NCBI GenBank assembly: GCA_030512335.1
Contig: JAULSU010000001.1
Span: 6,076,001 to 6,140,000 of the forward strand
Length of the DNA stretch: 64,000 nt
Direction of reading: 5' to 3'
Source: Immersiella caudata
Lineage: Eukaryota; Ascomycota; Sordariomycetes; Sordariales; Lasiosphaeriaceae
Position 1 is the first letter of the stretch. Every line of letters begins with the position of its first letter. This document shows, in pieces, positions 35,200 to 47,098 of the stretch. The position numbers and the translations under genes are program-made. The notes beneath the pieces are model-generated. The model saw only the letters and a list, made by a program, of their open reading frames with translations. It ran no database searches and had not been told where the DNA came from.

Positions 35200-36256
35200 A
35201 AAATTACTAAAATTTTTGTTAGTAATAAAGATGCTGTTATTCCTTATAGTAACGTAGTACTACTTTAACCCCGGGTAATAATATATTATCACCATTAATT
35301 TTCCGTTATTTACTATCAAATAGTATTTCAAGTAAAGTTTTAATTTAAAGTGGTAAAGAAATTTACCTACGTCGTAAATACAGTCTATCGAGGAAGATTT
35401 CGACGTCGAAAATATCCCGGATTTGTAAGTTTATAATAAAAGGCTTCTTTCCCTTATTAAATGATTATACTGCAGCTTTGAGTTAAATTCTTAAAAGTTA
35501 ATTGATAATTTTAATTACTTAAGGCTGCTTAAATGTTTTATTACGAGAATTTATGCTATTTTTTATAATAATTATTAAACGATATTACCCTAGGAAAAGA
35601 TTTATTCGTTATTAGTAAAAAAAGAAGTCAAAAGTACCCTAAAACTTGCCTTCGGAAAAGTTACTGGCGTTTAATAATACAATGTTTTTATTAAAAAGGA
35701 ATCTTAGTTAAGTATTATTCAAAAGACCCTTAATAACCTAAGGTTTAAAAGGATTCGGAAGATAACGTTCTTTTTCCTACAGAATATTAATCTTATAGCT
35801 AAATAACCAATCAACCCTTTTACCAGCAATTTTTACTAGTCCATTTGACCGTTACAGATTAGCTAGGGTATTTTAAAACTAGGAGAGAACGTCGTACTCC
35901 TTTACGTTAAAGCGCTTTTACTCGCTTAAAACATTTGAAAGTATTAACAAGTTATTCTTATAAATATCGTAAAATGAATACAAGTACCTTTTAATAACTA
36001 GATACTTACTACAGGAGATACTCTTACTTATTACCTTACACTTTAACCTAAGGCGCTTATAATAGAAATAACAAACGGGTATAATAGCGTTAAGGGCCTT
36101 GATTAATAGTATAGTATTGTATTAGAGATCGGAGGAGGAAGTCTTTATCCGTTTTTACGTTTTCCTTATCGCATTAACAGGTATAGTCGCGATTATCAAA
36201 GGAGGGAAATTACATAAGCTGTCTTTACAGACAAAGAAGATGAAAGAGGGGGATCG
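35200..36256 (+). mobile_element. Ty3/gypsy 3' end, plus orientation, with polypurine tract
   Basis: A plus-strand piece reads like the C-terminus of gypsy Pol (EEDFDVENIPDL then TAA at 35,426-35,428). About 0.8 kb later comes the purine run GAAAGAGGGGGA (36,242-36,253), directly before an LTR start at 36,257. Orientation is opposite to the adjacent relic, so two copies meet near 35.0-35.2 kb. Confidence 0.6.
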
Positions 36257-36340
36257 TGTGATAACCTACAGGCCACCCTTGTCGGCCGGGTTAGACTGAC
36301 GTATCCTTATAAGTGCCACTGTATACTAAGCACCATACGC
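36257..36340 (+). repeat. Interrupted gypsy LTR, first piece
   Basis: Begins TGTGATAACCTACAGGCCAC. It is split by the hAT-type insertion at 36341-45800 and resumes at 45801-46130. Confidence 0.7.
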
Positions 36341-36476
36341 CAGGGCTGGGATTACTTTCTTACTTTTTTACTTTTACTTTAATTTTCTTACTTTACTTTA
36401 CTTTTAGTATAATGAAAAAGTAAAGTAAAGTAACAAAGTAAAAAAAAAGTAAAAAAAGGCAAGGTGGTAATATATG
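36341..36476 (+). mobile_element. Left end of a hAT-type element that contains later insertions
   Basis: Begins CAGGGCTGGGATTAC and continues with TTTAC/AAAGT repeats. Its other end is at 45538-45800 (...CCCAACCCTG). The flanks CCATACGC (36333-36340) and GCATACGC (45801-45808) match at 7 of 8 bases. The outer element therefore runs 36341-45800 including nested DNA. Confidence 0.75.
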
Positions 36477-36485
36477 TGTTGCTTT

Positions 36486-36962
36486 TGTTACGACCTCGGC
36501 CTGTCGACAGACGGTCGGCAGGGTCGCTAGATAGGTTGGGTGGGGTAGAGAGCAGTAGTACAGAGGCAAGTCCTTACAGACAGGGTTCACTGGTTAAAGG
36601 CAGTCGTATGTCACTATAGTACAGAGCAACACTCCAAGTGTTGATGCAGTAGGACATAATTGAAGTTGGTTTAATTGATAAGCGAATACTTATGTGAGGA
36701 ACAGAAGGTTCCTCACTCCATTGTAAGTATAATGATAGTTATTTATACTAGGTGGTAATAATGTAACTTATACCTTGATTATTCTGATCACTGCCGTTAG
36801 CGTTAAACAGGTTAAGCGGTGCTTAACATAATCACTTCTTCTAACGTTGATCAGAGTGATTACACAGTACGTCTCGCACACCCTACTATGTTACATACGG
36901 TGGCGTCTGCGGGGACACGTCGGTCCGAGCCGGCCTACAAGGGTGGCCCGCAGGTCGTCACA
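36486..36962 (-). repeat. 3' LTR of the gypsy element
   Basis: 477 bp, + text TGTTACGACC...GGTCGTCACA. Confidence 0.93.
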
Positions 36963-36980
36963 CGATTCCCCCTCTTTAAT
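36963..36980 (-). other. Polypurine tract of the gypsy element
   Basis: On the minus strand it reads TTAAAGAGGGGGAATCG immediately before the LTR, the usual plus-strand primer site for reverse transcription. It fixes the orientation of the element. Confidence 0.75.
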
Positions 36981-38077
36981 GTTCTTTTTCCATAAAGGAC
37001 TTAGTGGTAAATTTCCTCCTATAATAATCTTCGTAATTATACTTACTGATGTAATTAGGAAATACTTAGGAAAAACTCGAAAACTTTATCCCCTTTTTTC
37101 TTCTAATCGTCGCGTCAAAAGCGCCGAATTTATTCGCATTTTCGGTATCGCCATACCTGTAAAGTGTTCGCGCTACGATTAGTTAGGCCTGGAGTGTAAA
37201 GTGGCTAATAAAAGCCAATCTTATAAAAGTTATATCGGTATAAGTGGCTAGGTGTATTCCAGTTATAACGTTTACAGTAATGACATTTTAGTACTTCGGG
37301 AGGTTTTAAAAGAGAAGAAGCGTCTGGACGACAAGGAGAGGGATATTTTAATGAAGTTACTTCGTCTAAAAGATTAGTAAAGGGCCCTTGCTTATCGCGC
37401 GGACGAGTTATTTGGTTATAAACTGGCGATCCTTTATAAGGAGGAATAGTAACAGGCCCTAACTGTTCCGGAATCCGGTTTTACTAAGACCTTAGACTGG
37501 GGTGTGTTTTTAAATGGTAATATAACCACGGGGTTACTGTAACTAGTGGTAACCACTTTTTAGGGTAGGTTGTCGTTTTTAGGGTTTGGTTAGGTGTTAA
37601 CGATTATTTAGATTTATTCTAGGGAAGGTAAATTAGTTACCGGGGTTAAGGGTTATAATAGTAAAGGTAAGTTTTAATAATAAAATGGTCCATTAGCGTA
37701 GTAGCTAGCGCGCTCGTTTTAAGTAGCCTCTACAACTCGTCAAACCGGTCGGTAGGGGCCTATTTTTAAGTTAGTTTATCTTAATAAGAGGCCGTGGGTT
37801 TGAATCCCACACGGGCCATTCGATTCTTTCTCTTTCTCCTTAGGGGAATAGGAGAGAGACTTTGTTTTTACATGGCTAATAGTGCCATTATAGTGCCCTT
37901 TACACCGTGGTCCTCTGGGGTTAGCGTTTTTTTACTGGTTATAGTTAGTCTGGATTTTCGTGGTGGAATTTCTTAATTAGTTCTTGGTAAAAAAAAATTA
38001 TTAACTGGCTCCTAAGAGTTCAACTCGGGGCTATAGTCTAGCCATTTGATAAAATAATAAAGTTTACCTTTATAATA
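36981..38077. other. 1.1-kb 3' internal region of the gypsy element
   Basis: Lies between the pol stop and the 3' LTR. On the plus strand (antisense) a broken open stretch with charged, coiled-coil-like character is visible near 37,300-37,520 (RLDDKERDILMKLLRLKD, stop, QRALAYRADELFGYKLA). It also contains a tRNA-like sequence. The role is unknown; it may be an antisense accessory ORF or captured DNA. Confidence 0.5.
37687..37818 (+). tRNA. tRNA-like sequence with intron, mutated (probable pseudogene)
   Basis: The cloverleaf can be drawn: acceptor GGTCCAT/ACGGGCC (one A-C mismatch), D-arm GCGT...GCGC, anticodon stem CTCGT/ATAAG (two mismatches that C-to-T and G-to-A changes would explain), a five-base variable loop, and T-arm GTGGG-TTTGAAT-CCCAC followed by A. 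A putative intron of about 59 bases lies after position 37. The apparent anticodon is TAA, odd for a short-variable-loop tRNA, so the identity is uncertain and mutation may have altered it. It lies antisense within the gypsy 3' region. Confidence 0.45.
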
Positions 38078-41000
38078 TTACAAATCTAAAACTTTTTCAA
38101 TATCAAAGTCTTCTTTATCAGTATACACTTCGATCTTTTTCTCAATAGGGATATTCCTTAGTGCTGGCTTAAAAAGGGAGATATGGAAAACTTTAATCCA
38201 TACCTTTATAAAGGTGGGTAAGTCGAGTTCGTAGTTAGATGTGGCGATCTTCCTTTTAATAAGGAACGGCCCAAGTTTCTTAAAATCAAGTTTCCGACTT
38301 AACCGTTAAGTGTGTAAATTTTATAAAAAAAGGTAAACCGGGTCCCCCTCTTAGAGAGTCGGTCCCTATCGTAGTATCCCTTCATTCGTTCTCGGGTAAA
38401 TTCCAGTTCGGCTTTAAGGTAGTTATATAACTCCTAGAGTCTGTTAGTTTAAACGGCGGCTTAAGGCGTGTCCGTAGGTGGTCCTTGGCGGAGTTCTGGT
38501 TTTTGGCCGAAAAGTGCGAAAAATGGGGAGGTTTTAGTTGATTTAATAATAGTGGTGTTATAGGTTATCTGTACTGTTAGTAACAGCCTAAGCCAATTGT
38601 CCTATTTGAAGTTAACAAATGCTCGGAGGTACGCTTTAAGGGTTTGGTTTAAACGCTCCATTTATCTGTCGGTTTACAGGTAAAAGGCTGTTAATAGTTT
38701 GCTTTTCACACCTATTTATTATATCAATCCTTATTAAAATTTAGATATAAACAACTTATCTCGGTTAGAAACAATATCGTTAAGTTAAAGGTGTTAAGAG
38801 ACGATATATTGCTTAAAAAGGTAAGTAAGTTATTTAGCCGTCGTTTGTGTTAAGTATAGTAAGACGTACACCTATTTCGTCATTCTATCAATAATTACCT
38901 AGATAAAGTTATAACTGATATTTATAGCTAGATCTTTTAAATCGGGGATTCCGGTGATAAAGTTTATCGAGATAGAGCTTTATAGTGTGCTAGGGGTTGG
39001 AAGAGGTTTAAAGAGTTTGTAAGGTTTATATCAACGTGTTTTCGTTTGGTTACAGATGTTATAATTATTAATAACCTTTTCCACCAGCTTTTTTATTTTT
39101 AGAAAGGCGTATTTTTATTCTACTTATAATAGTGTTTTTACCCTTCCTATATATCCTTTAATTTTTGCTTCGTGCACTTGTTGGATGAATTTCCTTCGTT
39201 TCTCCGGGTTGTAAATATAGGGTTTCCCTTTAAAGAAGAGAAGATCCTAGGTTTATAATCCTTTTTCTATCTTTTTTAGTGTTTTATTATACTTCTTACA
39301 CTTGGGGTAAGGTTTTTTTAACTTGGTAGGAGATATTATAAATCCTTATAATTTCCTTCCTTTTTACCTAGAGGTCCTTTTATTTCCACTTTATATAATA
39401 CTTTTAATAGGTGTTAGTGAATACTTAAGGGCTGTTATTAGGTGTTTAATCTGGGTATTAGTTTATAAAAACTTTGGTTTCTTCTGGTATTTAATTGTTG
39501 AATACCTGCGGTGTGTAAAGTAGGGTGTTATTTACGGCTTTTATAAAGAGTGTGACGGGTTCTGGGTCTTCCGCGTTTTCCTTGTGGTCTTCGCGTCGGC
39601 TTAACGCGTTAGCCTTGCTGTTCTTTAAGCCTTTAACGTGGTAAATCTTAAACAGAAGCCTAATAAAAAGTATTTGATAGGCTAAAGCACGCCTTTATAA
39701 CAGCTCCTGTGCTTATATTACCCGATTTCTCGTAACTATTTAAAGTCGGTACGGATACCTTTAATTAATTACACCTATAAAGGAGAACTTAACTAGATAG
39801 GTAAAGATGGTGTCTGACACCTAATCGCCTTCCTCTTAAAGAGAATCTAAGGGCCAGCCCTTAGATACCCTATCCACGATAAAGAACTTACAGCGATTAT
39901 CTGGTGTTTCTCAGAATAAGCCCCGTACCTTAGCGGCACTGAAAAACCTGTTAAGGTTCTCTCGGATTATAACAACCTACAGTATTTCTTAATAAAAAAA
40001 CTTAGTTTTAGACAAACTAGATAAGCTAAGTTAATAACACCATTTTATTTTAGATAAATGGCTTCCCTTTGCCTATAAGGTTGTGTAAAGGATTAGTGAT
40101 CTTACTATACCGATGTATGTACTGTTAATAGTAATTTATAAGTCTGACAAAGGCTTAGATTCCTGTTTATAAGGTGGGTGTAAGTTAGTTAAGGATCGCT
40201 TTAACTTTTGATTTTACATTGTTATTTTCCCAGGCGAGATCCTAAATCCTAAGAAGTCGAGCTTTTAAACGTGGAATTAACTTTTCTTACGGTTAATTAT
40301 TAGGTTTACTTTTTTTTTAACGTGGAGAGGATTTAGTGGACGTGTTTGTGGTGTTCTTTATCTCTTTTTAAGTAGATTAGAATGTTATGAAGGTAAACGA
40401 ACACAAATATATTGATAAAGGGGTGGAGGATGTGGTTAATTATATTTTAATAGGTTGCCGGGGTGTTGGTGAGTTTAAATAGTATCACTTGGTATTTATA
40501 GTGGCCTAGGTGTGTTTCAAAGGCGGTCTTCCACTTATCTTTAGTGGTAATTCGACTGTGCTTAAAGGTGTTAGGTGAGTTAAAGGAAGAGAATTAATTA
40601 ATGCCGATGATTCTCTTACTAAACTTGTTAATTAGGGGTAAGGGGTATCGATTTTTTATAGTGTCTTTGTTTAGCGATTGGTAATCGATTATTATTTGCA
40701 GTTTACCGTCTTTTTTAAGTACGAATAAGACTAGGTAACCTGCTGGTGATTACAACTCTTAGATGAATCCTAAGGTGAGGTTTTTTTCGATGTATTTTTG
40801 GAGAGCTTCGGCTTAGCGGGGTTTGAGGTGATATATTGAGAAGGATTTTAACTAAGCCCCTGGCTTTAGCTTAATCTTATGGTTAAAAGGACTGTGGTTT
40901 AGTAAATGTAACAGTTTCTTTTTAAACATTAAATACTTTTAGTATTTTTTAGGGACTTTTAATAAGATGTCCAAGTCCTTTTATTACGGCTGGGCTTTTA

Positions 41001-41750
41001 GCCGTTTTACCGTCTTTATTGGTGGTTATTATTTCCCCACCTTTTAGTCGTTACTAGATTTATAACCTGAGTCGTACGGGTTATTTACTTTATAAAATCG
41101 TATCTATAGTGGGGATAATTTATTAACCTTAGTGTTCTTTAGATTATTTTTATCGGGTAATAAGTCCGGCTATCCTTACTGTTAGTAATTGGGACCTTTT
41201 TGTTAGTTGAAACTGAGTTAGCTAGCGTTTTAATTAATCGCAGGGTTATACTTCCTTAGCTATATTTTACTTAGGATAATATTATAGCTATAGACCGGTA
41301 AAACGATAAAAGTCACTTCTTGGTCGTGGTTATTTATTGTGATTAGGAGCGGTGCCTTATAAGTGAGTATTTTGTTATTATATACGTAAAGTTCTCTTTC
41401 TCTTAAGTGGATTACTATTAGTTAGGCTTGTTTTTGGTAGGGAAGTTGTTTTTTATTAACTAACTTTGGGTTAATAATATCAGTAGCGCTCCCGCTGTTG
41501 ATTATTGCTTACGCGTGGAAAGGTTTTCCAAATCTATCTGTGGCGTCTATATAAACAGATTAATAATTCCTTTTTCTTTTAAGGTGTGTTATTATAATGG
41601 TTTTATTATCGGGAGGTCTTTTTTAGCCTAGCTGATAAGTGCCTTCTTTTTATCTTGTGACTTTTGCTAACTAGCGGTTTACTGGTTTCCGGCCCTGGTG
41701 GAGGGCCTGAATCCGTTTTTTAAGCGGATTTAGGGGTGAATGTTATGGAT
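38078..41750 (-). pseudogene. Ty3/gypsy Pol (protease, RT/RNase H, integrase), broken
   Basis: Read on minus, order protease-RT-integrase. Protease near 41,505: an NSG in place of the catalytic DSG, then a recognisable aspartic-protease body. RT near 40,600-40,880: SPAGYLVLFVLKKDGKL and DYQSLNKDTIKNRYPL. The RT catalytic box near 40,390 reads YLHN instead of YLDD. The integrase C-terminus (KLGPFLIKRKIATSNYELDL, FHISLFKPALRNIP) ends with a stop at 38,078-38,080. Frequent TAA/TAG interruptions and lost catalytic acids mean it is dead. Confidence 0.88.
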
Positions 41751-44300
41751 CGCTTAGATGTGATATAACAGGTGTTCAATATCCCTTTTTAAATCTTAGT
41801 GGACTTTATATGGCTTAATAGCACATATCTGTCTAAACTCGGAGATAAAGGGCCACGTATTAGTCCTGAAAACGTTATTATTATATATCCCTTTATAGAA
41901 CTGGTGGTGTTAATTACAGGCCTTTAGTTTTTAGTAAATTAGGTAAGGCGGTTATGGGTATCGTGTTAGTGTTAAGTTCTTTTTACTTTTGTCTGTGTAT
42001 TACTTAAGGACGTGGTTTAGTATTGTAAGATTTACTTCTTTTATAAGTACTTTGTAATACCCTAGGGGTATGTCCCTGTAGACGTAGGCTACGGCTCCTC
42101 CTTTCTGGATAGTGGGCTAGTGGTTATAGTAGTTTTTTAGTCCCCTATACAAAGGGAGATCGTAGAAATCGTGGACGCAGCTGATTTATAGGATTTGCTG
42201 GTGTTCTTCTTCTCTACAGAGGGCTTTTAGTGTAAATCAACGTATATTGAGGCTTAATATACTAAGTATCTTTCCTTTAATTATCCGCTTTAGTATTAAG
42301 ATTTTATCCTAGTCTCCCCATTAGTAGATAAAGCTAGGGGGATTATAGATTCCTTTTTCTCTCTAATTAAATTCTAATTTATTAGCGAATTTCCTTATAA
42401 TATTACAGAATTATCTCTTAATTACAAGGGTTATATATGTCTTAATTGCTAGATCCAGGTTTTCTTTAACCGTTTAAATTTCAGTTAACACCTTCGAAGC
42501 TGTAAAGTGTTTCTGGGCTAAGGGGTATATTATAAGTTCCTAAGTACCTGGCTATAAAGGTGTAGGATTAGCAAACGTTAGGGAACTAATTATAGTTCCT
42601 GGGAGAGACGCTCTTTAGTCCTCCTACTAGGGGCGTTTTTAACTAAAGCGGCCCAGTCTTAATATTATTAGCGTTTTTTTTCAGTGTTAGGTAAATATTT
42701 ATATATTATGCTTTATATATAATATTATTATATAGTTAAAATCTAATTAGGGAATGTATCGTACACAGGGTTCCCTAACGCCTTTTATAATCCTTAAAGT
42801 CTTCCTTAGCTTAAAGGGACTGAAATTCTTCTCTTAAGTCGATTTTCACCGATCTGCACCTTAAGTATTTCGTCCCACACAGGTGCTTCTTCTAAAAGTC
42901 GGTCTTTTACAACCTATACCCTTTAGGAAGCTTTATTTGACCGTGGTAGGTTAACCCTGAGGGCTGTTAGTTGTTCTTCTAGGCTTAGGATTAGTATTTT
43001 AATTTCTTAATCTTTTACTCTCCGCTTTTAAGAGGTATATCTATTAATAGGTAATAGGGTATTTTAGATACGAAATTAGTCTATTTCCTTAATAAGTCCT
43101 TTTACTAACCTTACACTGGCTTTTATAGGTGATGTCCGTTTTTAGGGGCCGTTGAATAAGGTTTTACTTACGCTGTTATATTTTAAGGGATGGTACGATT
43201 AGTAGTTACTTCCCGAGCTGACTATCCGTATAGTGACCTTATCTTTACCGGTGGAGTAAACGGTCTTTCCCTTAGGCAGGGGGTCTTATCTGACCTTCTT
43301 CTTTTGGCAACACTTTTACGTGTAATGGCCGTTCTTGTTACAGTTGAAATATTGGACTTTAGACTTATCTTTAGGCTTAGCCTTTAAGTCTTAAGCGTTT
43401 TTACTGTTTTTTTAACTATATTAATATCTATTAATCCGGGGTGGGTATTATAGGTAGTATTTTAGTATCAGTATTTCCTTCCTTTATTAGCCTTAAGCTA
43501 GGGCCTGGGTGGTAGTGCCCTTGGTCCTTTATTTTTCGTTTATAAAGGCGGGTATTAATCTTGATGGTGTTATTAGCGTAGGTATTAAAGTCGCGTGTAT
43601 AGTGGTCTAGCTTATATAATTTGTTTTTAACCTGGGGTTTAAGGCCGTTATAAAAACGGTATTTAAGGGTGGACTTATCCCAGTTAATTCGATAGTGGTT
43701 TTAGCTAAAGGTGGAGAGGTAAGTAGATGTTAATCCGGTTTAATTTAGTTGTTTTAGGCGGTCTTTTACTTATTTTTACACATCGCGCTCTCCATATATT
43801 TTAGTGATCTTATCTTTGAAATTAACCTATCCTTTATCTGCGTCGAAAATCCTGGCGGTAATAAGTCTCCTTTTATTTAAAACGGAGGAGAAATAGTTAT
43901 TAAGGATTCCCGTTAAATTATAAGTTAAGATCACCCTTTATCTAAAAAGCCACGTATAAGATCTTAGTTTTAATCCGGGAAGTGTTTTATAAGTAGAAGT
44001 TAAGCTTTAAATGGGTAAGTTATAGTAAGAGTTCCGATACCTTCCCTGTAAAGGGTTTAAAGTTACCGGTTTTAATTATACGGGTGGTAACTGCTAAGTC
44101 AGTAGTGTAGGACTTTGTTAATAAGTTAATAAACTTACTTATTAAGTTCCTTATCTTTTCTTAAGTAAGTTTATTATTATCCGTAGAGTCGGGATTATTA
44201 GGTTAAGGTAAAAGGGTGTTAAAGGACACGTCGTCGTCCCTAAAGTTCCCGTTATTTCCAGAGGAAGGATTAATAGAACTAACGGTGGATATGGTGTCTG
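41751..44300 (-). pseudogene. Ty3/gypsy Gag region, broken
   Basis: Upstream of protease on minus. A zinc-knuckle remnant near 43,290-43,350 reads YFNCNKNGHYT-stop-KC, a CCHC motif with the first Cys changed to Tyr (TGT to TAT) and one codon turned to stop. The rest is too degraded to bound. Confidence 0.65.
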
Positions 44301-44344
44301 TAAGCTCTGTAGTACTGGTTTTTAGGGGGTAGACGTAAGTATCG

Positions 44345-44821
44345 TGTTACGACCTTGGCCTGTCGACAGACAGTTAACAGGGTCGTTAGATAGGTTGGGT
44401 GGGGTAAAGAGGAGTAATACAGAGGTAAGTCCTTACAGACGGGGTTCACTGGTTTAAGGTCGTCGTATGTCACTATATTATAAAGTAACACTCTAAGTAT
44501 TAATGCAGTAGGATATAATTAAAGTTGGTTTAATTGATAAGCGAATACTTACGTGAGGAACAGAAGGTTCCTCACTCTATTATAGGTATAATGATAGCTA
44601 TCTATACTAGGTGGTAATAATGTAACTTGTACCTTGATCATTCTAATCACTGCTGTTAGCGTTGAACAGGTTAAGCGGTGCTTAACGCGATCACTCCTTC
44701 TAACGTTGATCAGAGTGATTACACAGTGCGTCTCGCACGCCCCACTGTGTCGCGTACGGTGGCGTCTGCGGGGACACGTCGGTCCGAGCCGGCCTACAAG
44801 GGTGGCCCACAGGTCGTCACA
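44345..44821 (-). repeat. 5' LTR of the gypsy element
   Basis: 477 bp, same length as the 3' LTR. The two differ by scattered changes, many of them C/T or G/A. Confidence 0.93.
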
Positions 44822-45537
44822 GCTTTATAGCGGCATACAGGCCTGTAATACAGCGCCTAAAAGCCTGTAGAAACCTGTAGTGTAAGTTTCCTTTAAGGGA
44901 AGAAGTACAAGTACAGTGCTCTAAAAAAGCGCTATAAGGTACGATAACAGAGCTTACTAAGGTGCTAAAGGAAGTAATAAAGGCATATACTACAGAGCCT
45001 AAAAGATAAGTTATAGCGGATTATACGCTGTAAAATAACAGGTTTTAGTAAACTCTATACTGTACTAAATAACTGTATTACTTATGAATAACTTACTTAA
45101 AAGGAAAGCCAATTACAGGGGAGAGGGCCTGTTATAGGCTGTGGGAGCTCTGAAATAGAATTCCGGAGCTTTTTATTACTAATACAAAAATAGAATAGTA
45201 CATTAGAGGTTCTCCACAGGCCTTGTAATTACTTATGTAGCCTTAGAAGTTTGTGGAAGTCTGTAGACTTCCAGAGCCTTCTGTCGCCCTATGTAACAGG
45301 GGGCTTCTTCCACTGCATTCTAGGGGGCTCTGATGGCCCCACAGGGGCCATGGGGCCCCCTGAAGGCCCTAAGGCCTTTTAGATTCCAGAAAGTTTGAAG
45401 CCACATTATGGCTAGTAAGTGGTGGCCACAGGTACAGGGTACCTAAGCGGGTGCAGGGTACGCGGGCCACCCTTCACTTACTGGCAGGCCCTATAATACA
45501 TGGCCTTTCCAGTGCTTTTAGAGGCCGGAATTTAACA
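44822..45537 (-). repeat. LTR-like TGTT...AACA family, minus copy split by the gypsy insertion
   Basis: Its first nine bases (TGTTGCTTT) are at 36477-36485 and the remainder follows the gypsy element from the repeated GCTTT. It ends GAATTTAACA. More mutated than the copies at 47665 and 50084, and it carries an extra GC-rich stretch near 45,290-45,370. Confidence 0.75.
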
Positions 45538-45800
45538 TATTGTAATAAAAAGCCGAAACCACTTATTACTAAATACTGTTAAACAGCTTTTATTATTAAA
45601 ATATTAGAAGTTAGAGGACTTTAAGAGGTTAAATATGATAGAAGATGAATCTGTTAGTGAAGGAGAGAACTAGTATATTTTTATATAGCGGTTGGTTTTT
45701 GTAAAACAAAAACAACCTTACTTTACTTTACTTTACTTTTTCTTACTTTACTTTTACTTTTAGAAGAAAGTAAAGTAAAAGTAAAGTAATCCCAACCCTG
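45538..45800 (+). mobile_element. Right end of the outer hAT-type element, with transposase C-terminal remnant
   Basis: A broken reading frame resembles the hAT C-terminus at 18,200-18,300 (NTVKQLLLLK-like). Then come TTTAC/AAAGT repeats and the end AATCCCAACCCTG. Confidence 0.7.
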
Positions 45801-46130
45801 GCATACGCTGTGTTAAACACTATATAATTATCGTAATCACCTAGTATAATGAGTATGTATAATAAGTTAGTTCAAGGGCTAATTATCTTATTTACTTTTA
45901 AAAGGAGTAAGTATAATAAGTAAAGGTACGAGTTAATTTAAGTTATACTGTTTAGTATGAGTAACTATCATCGTATTTACGGTATTGTAAGGAACCTTTC
46001 TGGTTCCTCACGTAAGTAAAAACTTAGTGAACCCCGTCTATAAGGACTTGCTTCTGTATTACCCCTCTTACCTAACCCAACAACTCCCACGACCCTGCTG
46101 ACCACCAGTCGACAGGCATCGGTCGTATCA
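45801..46130 (+). repeat. Interrupted gypsy LTR, second piece
   Basis: Continues the LTR begun at 36257 and ends GTCGACAGGCATCGGTCGTATCA-like sequence at 46130. Confidence 0.65.
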
Positions 46131-46443
46131 TTTAGTGGATAAAGCGAACACTTACGTATGGAATTAAAAGGATTCCTTACACTATTGTAGGTATAACCAT
46201 AGCCATTTATACTCTGGCGAAACAAAGGAACTCATAGTAACCTCTGCGGCCTTCTCTTAAGTGCACCATATCGGTTTCCTTAAAAGAGGCCTTACCTTTA
46301 CAGACACCTGGCCTCTGCCTACAGGGGATGCTGAGACTATAAAGACCACTGTGTGAGCACAACGTCTCGTGTGGTGGCACTGTGAAGACCACGGGGGCAC
46401 ATCGGCCCGTGCCGGCCCAAAGGGTTACCTGCAGATCGTCACA
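46131..46443 (+). repeat. Partial gypsy LTR variant, 3' part, plus orientation
   Basis: Ends ACCTGCAGATCGTCACA; the sequence is closest to 21650-21883. It shows the gypsy LTRs exist as at least two subtypes differing in the 3' third. Confidence 0.6.
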
Positions 46444-46532
46444 TAAAATCTTAATATTGTTATTATATTATTTTTATCTTTAGTCTTACAGCTTGGTTCT
46501 TTAATAACATATATTAAATTATAGTGAAATTA

Positions 46533-46612
46533 TATAAAAATTGTTACAACTGGTACTTGTCGACCGTTTATCGATAGGGTCGCAGGTGAAACTTCGTGAG
46601 TAAGAGGGGCAA
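46533..46612 (+). repeat. Older gypsy LTR, 5' piece, interrupted
   Basis: LTR-like start (TGTTACAACT...GTCGACCG) is interrupted by the solo LTR at 46613 and appears to resume at 47104. Confidence 0.55.
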
Positions 46613-47098
46613 CTGTTACGACCTCTAGCCTGTCGACGAGCGGTCGGCAGGGTCGCTAAGATAAGGGTGTGGGAGAGAGGAGTAGTACAGGGGCAAGTCC
46701 TTACAGACGGGGGTTCACTGGTCAATGGCGGTCGTATGTCACTATAAGACAGAGCAACACTCTAAGTGTTAGTGCAGTAGGACACAATCGAAGATGGTTC
46801 AATTGATAAGCGAATACTTGCGTGAGGAACCTTCTGTTCCTCACGCCATCGTGGGTACGATGATAGCTATCTATACTAACTAATGAAGATGTAACTTGTA
46901 CCTTTGATCTGTTGCTCGGCGCTTCAGAGAGCAGAGCGACAGAGCAGGTGCTCTGTCGATTCCCAATGCTCTGTCCAGAGCACGCCGAGCCTTCAGAGCG
47001 GGCAGTGTGAAGTTCCCTCACACTGTGTTTGATACGGTGGCGCCTGTGGGGACACGTCGGTCCGTCCCGGCCACAAGGGTGGCCCGCAGGTCGTCACA
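46613..47098 (+). repeat. Solo LTR, gypsy family, 486 bp, little mutated
   Basis: Begins TGTTACGACC and ends GGTCGTCACA, flanked by GCAAC on both sides (46608-46612, 47099-47103). It is GC-richer than other copies, so it is probably younger. An 80-bp segment near 46,910-47,030 (GC-rich, with repeated GCAGAGC/GCTCTG) differs from the 477-bp LTRs. Confidence 0.85.

Larger units (their letters stand above)
36486..44821 (-). mobile_element. Full-length Ty3/gypsy LTR retrotransposon, 8,336 bp, mutated
   Basis: Two 477-bp LTRs (36486-36962, 44345-44821) in the same orientation, flanked by GCTTT on both sides (36481-36485 and 44822-44826). The pol region reads on minus, and a polypurine tract adjoins 36962, so the 5' end is at 44821. 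It inserted into a TGTT...AACA element. All ORFs are broken by stop codons of RIP type. No primer-binding site was recognised next to the 5' LTR. Confidence 0.93.
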
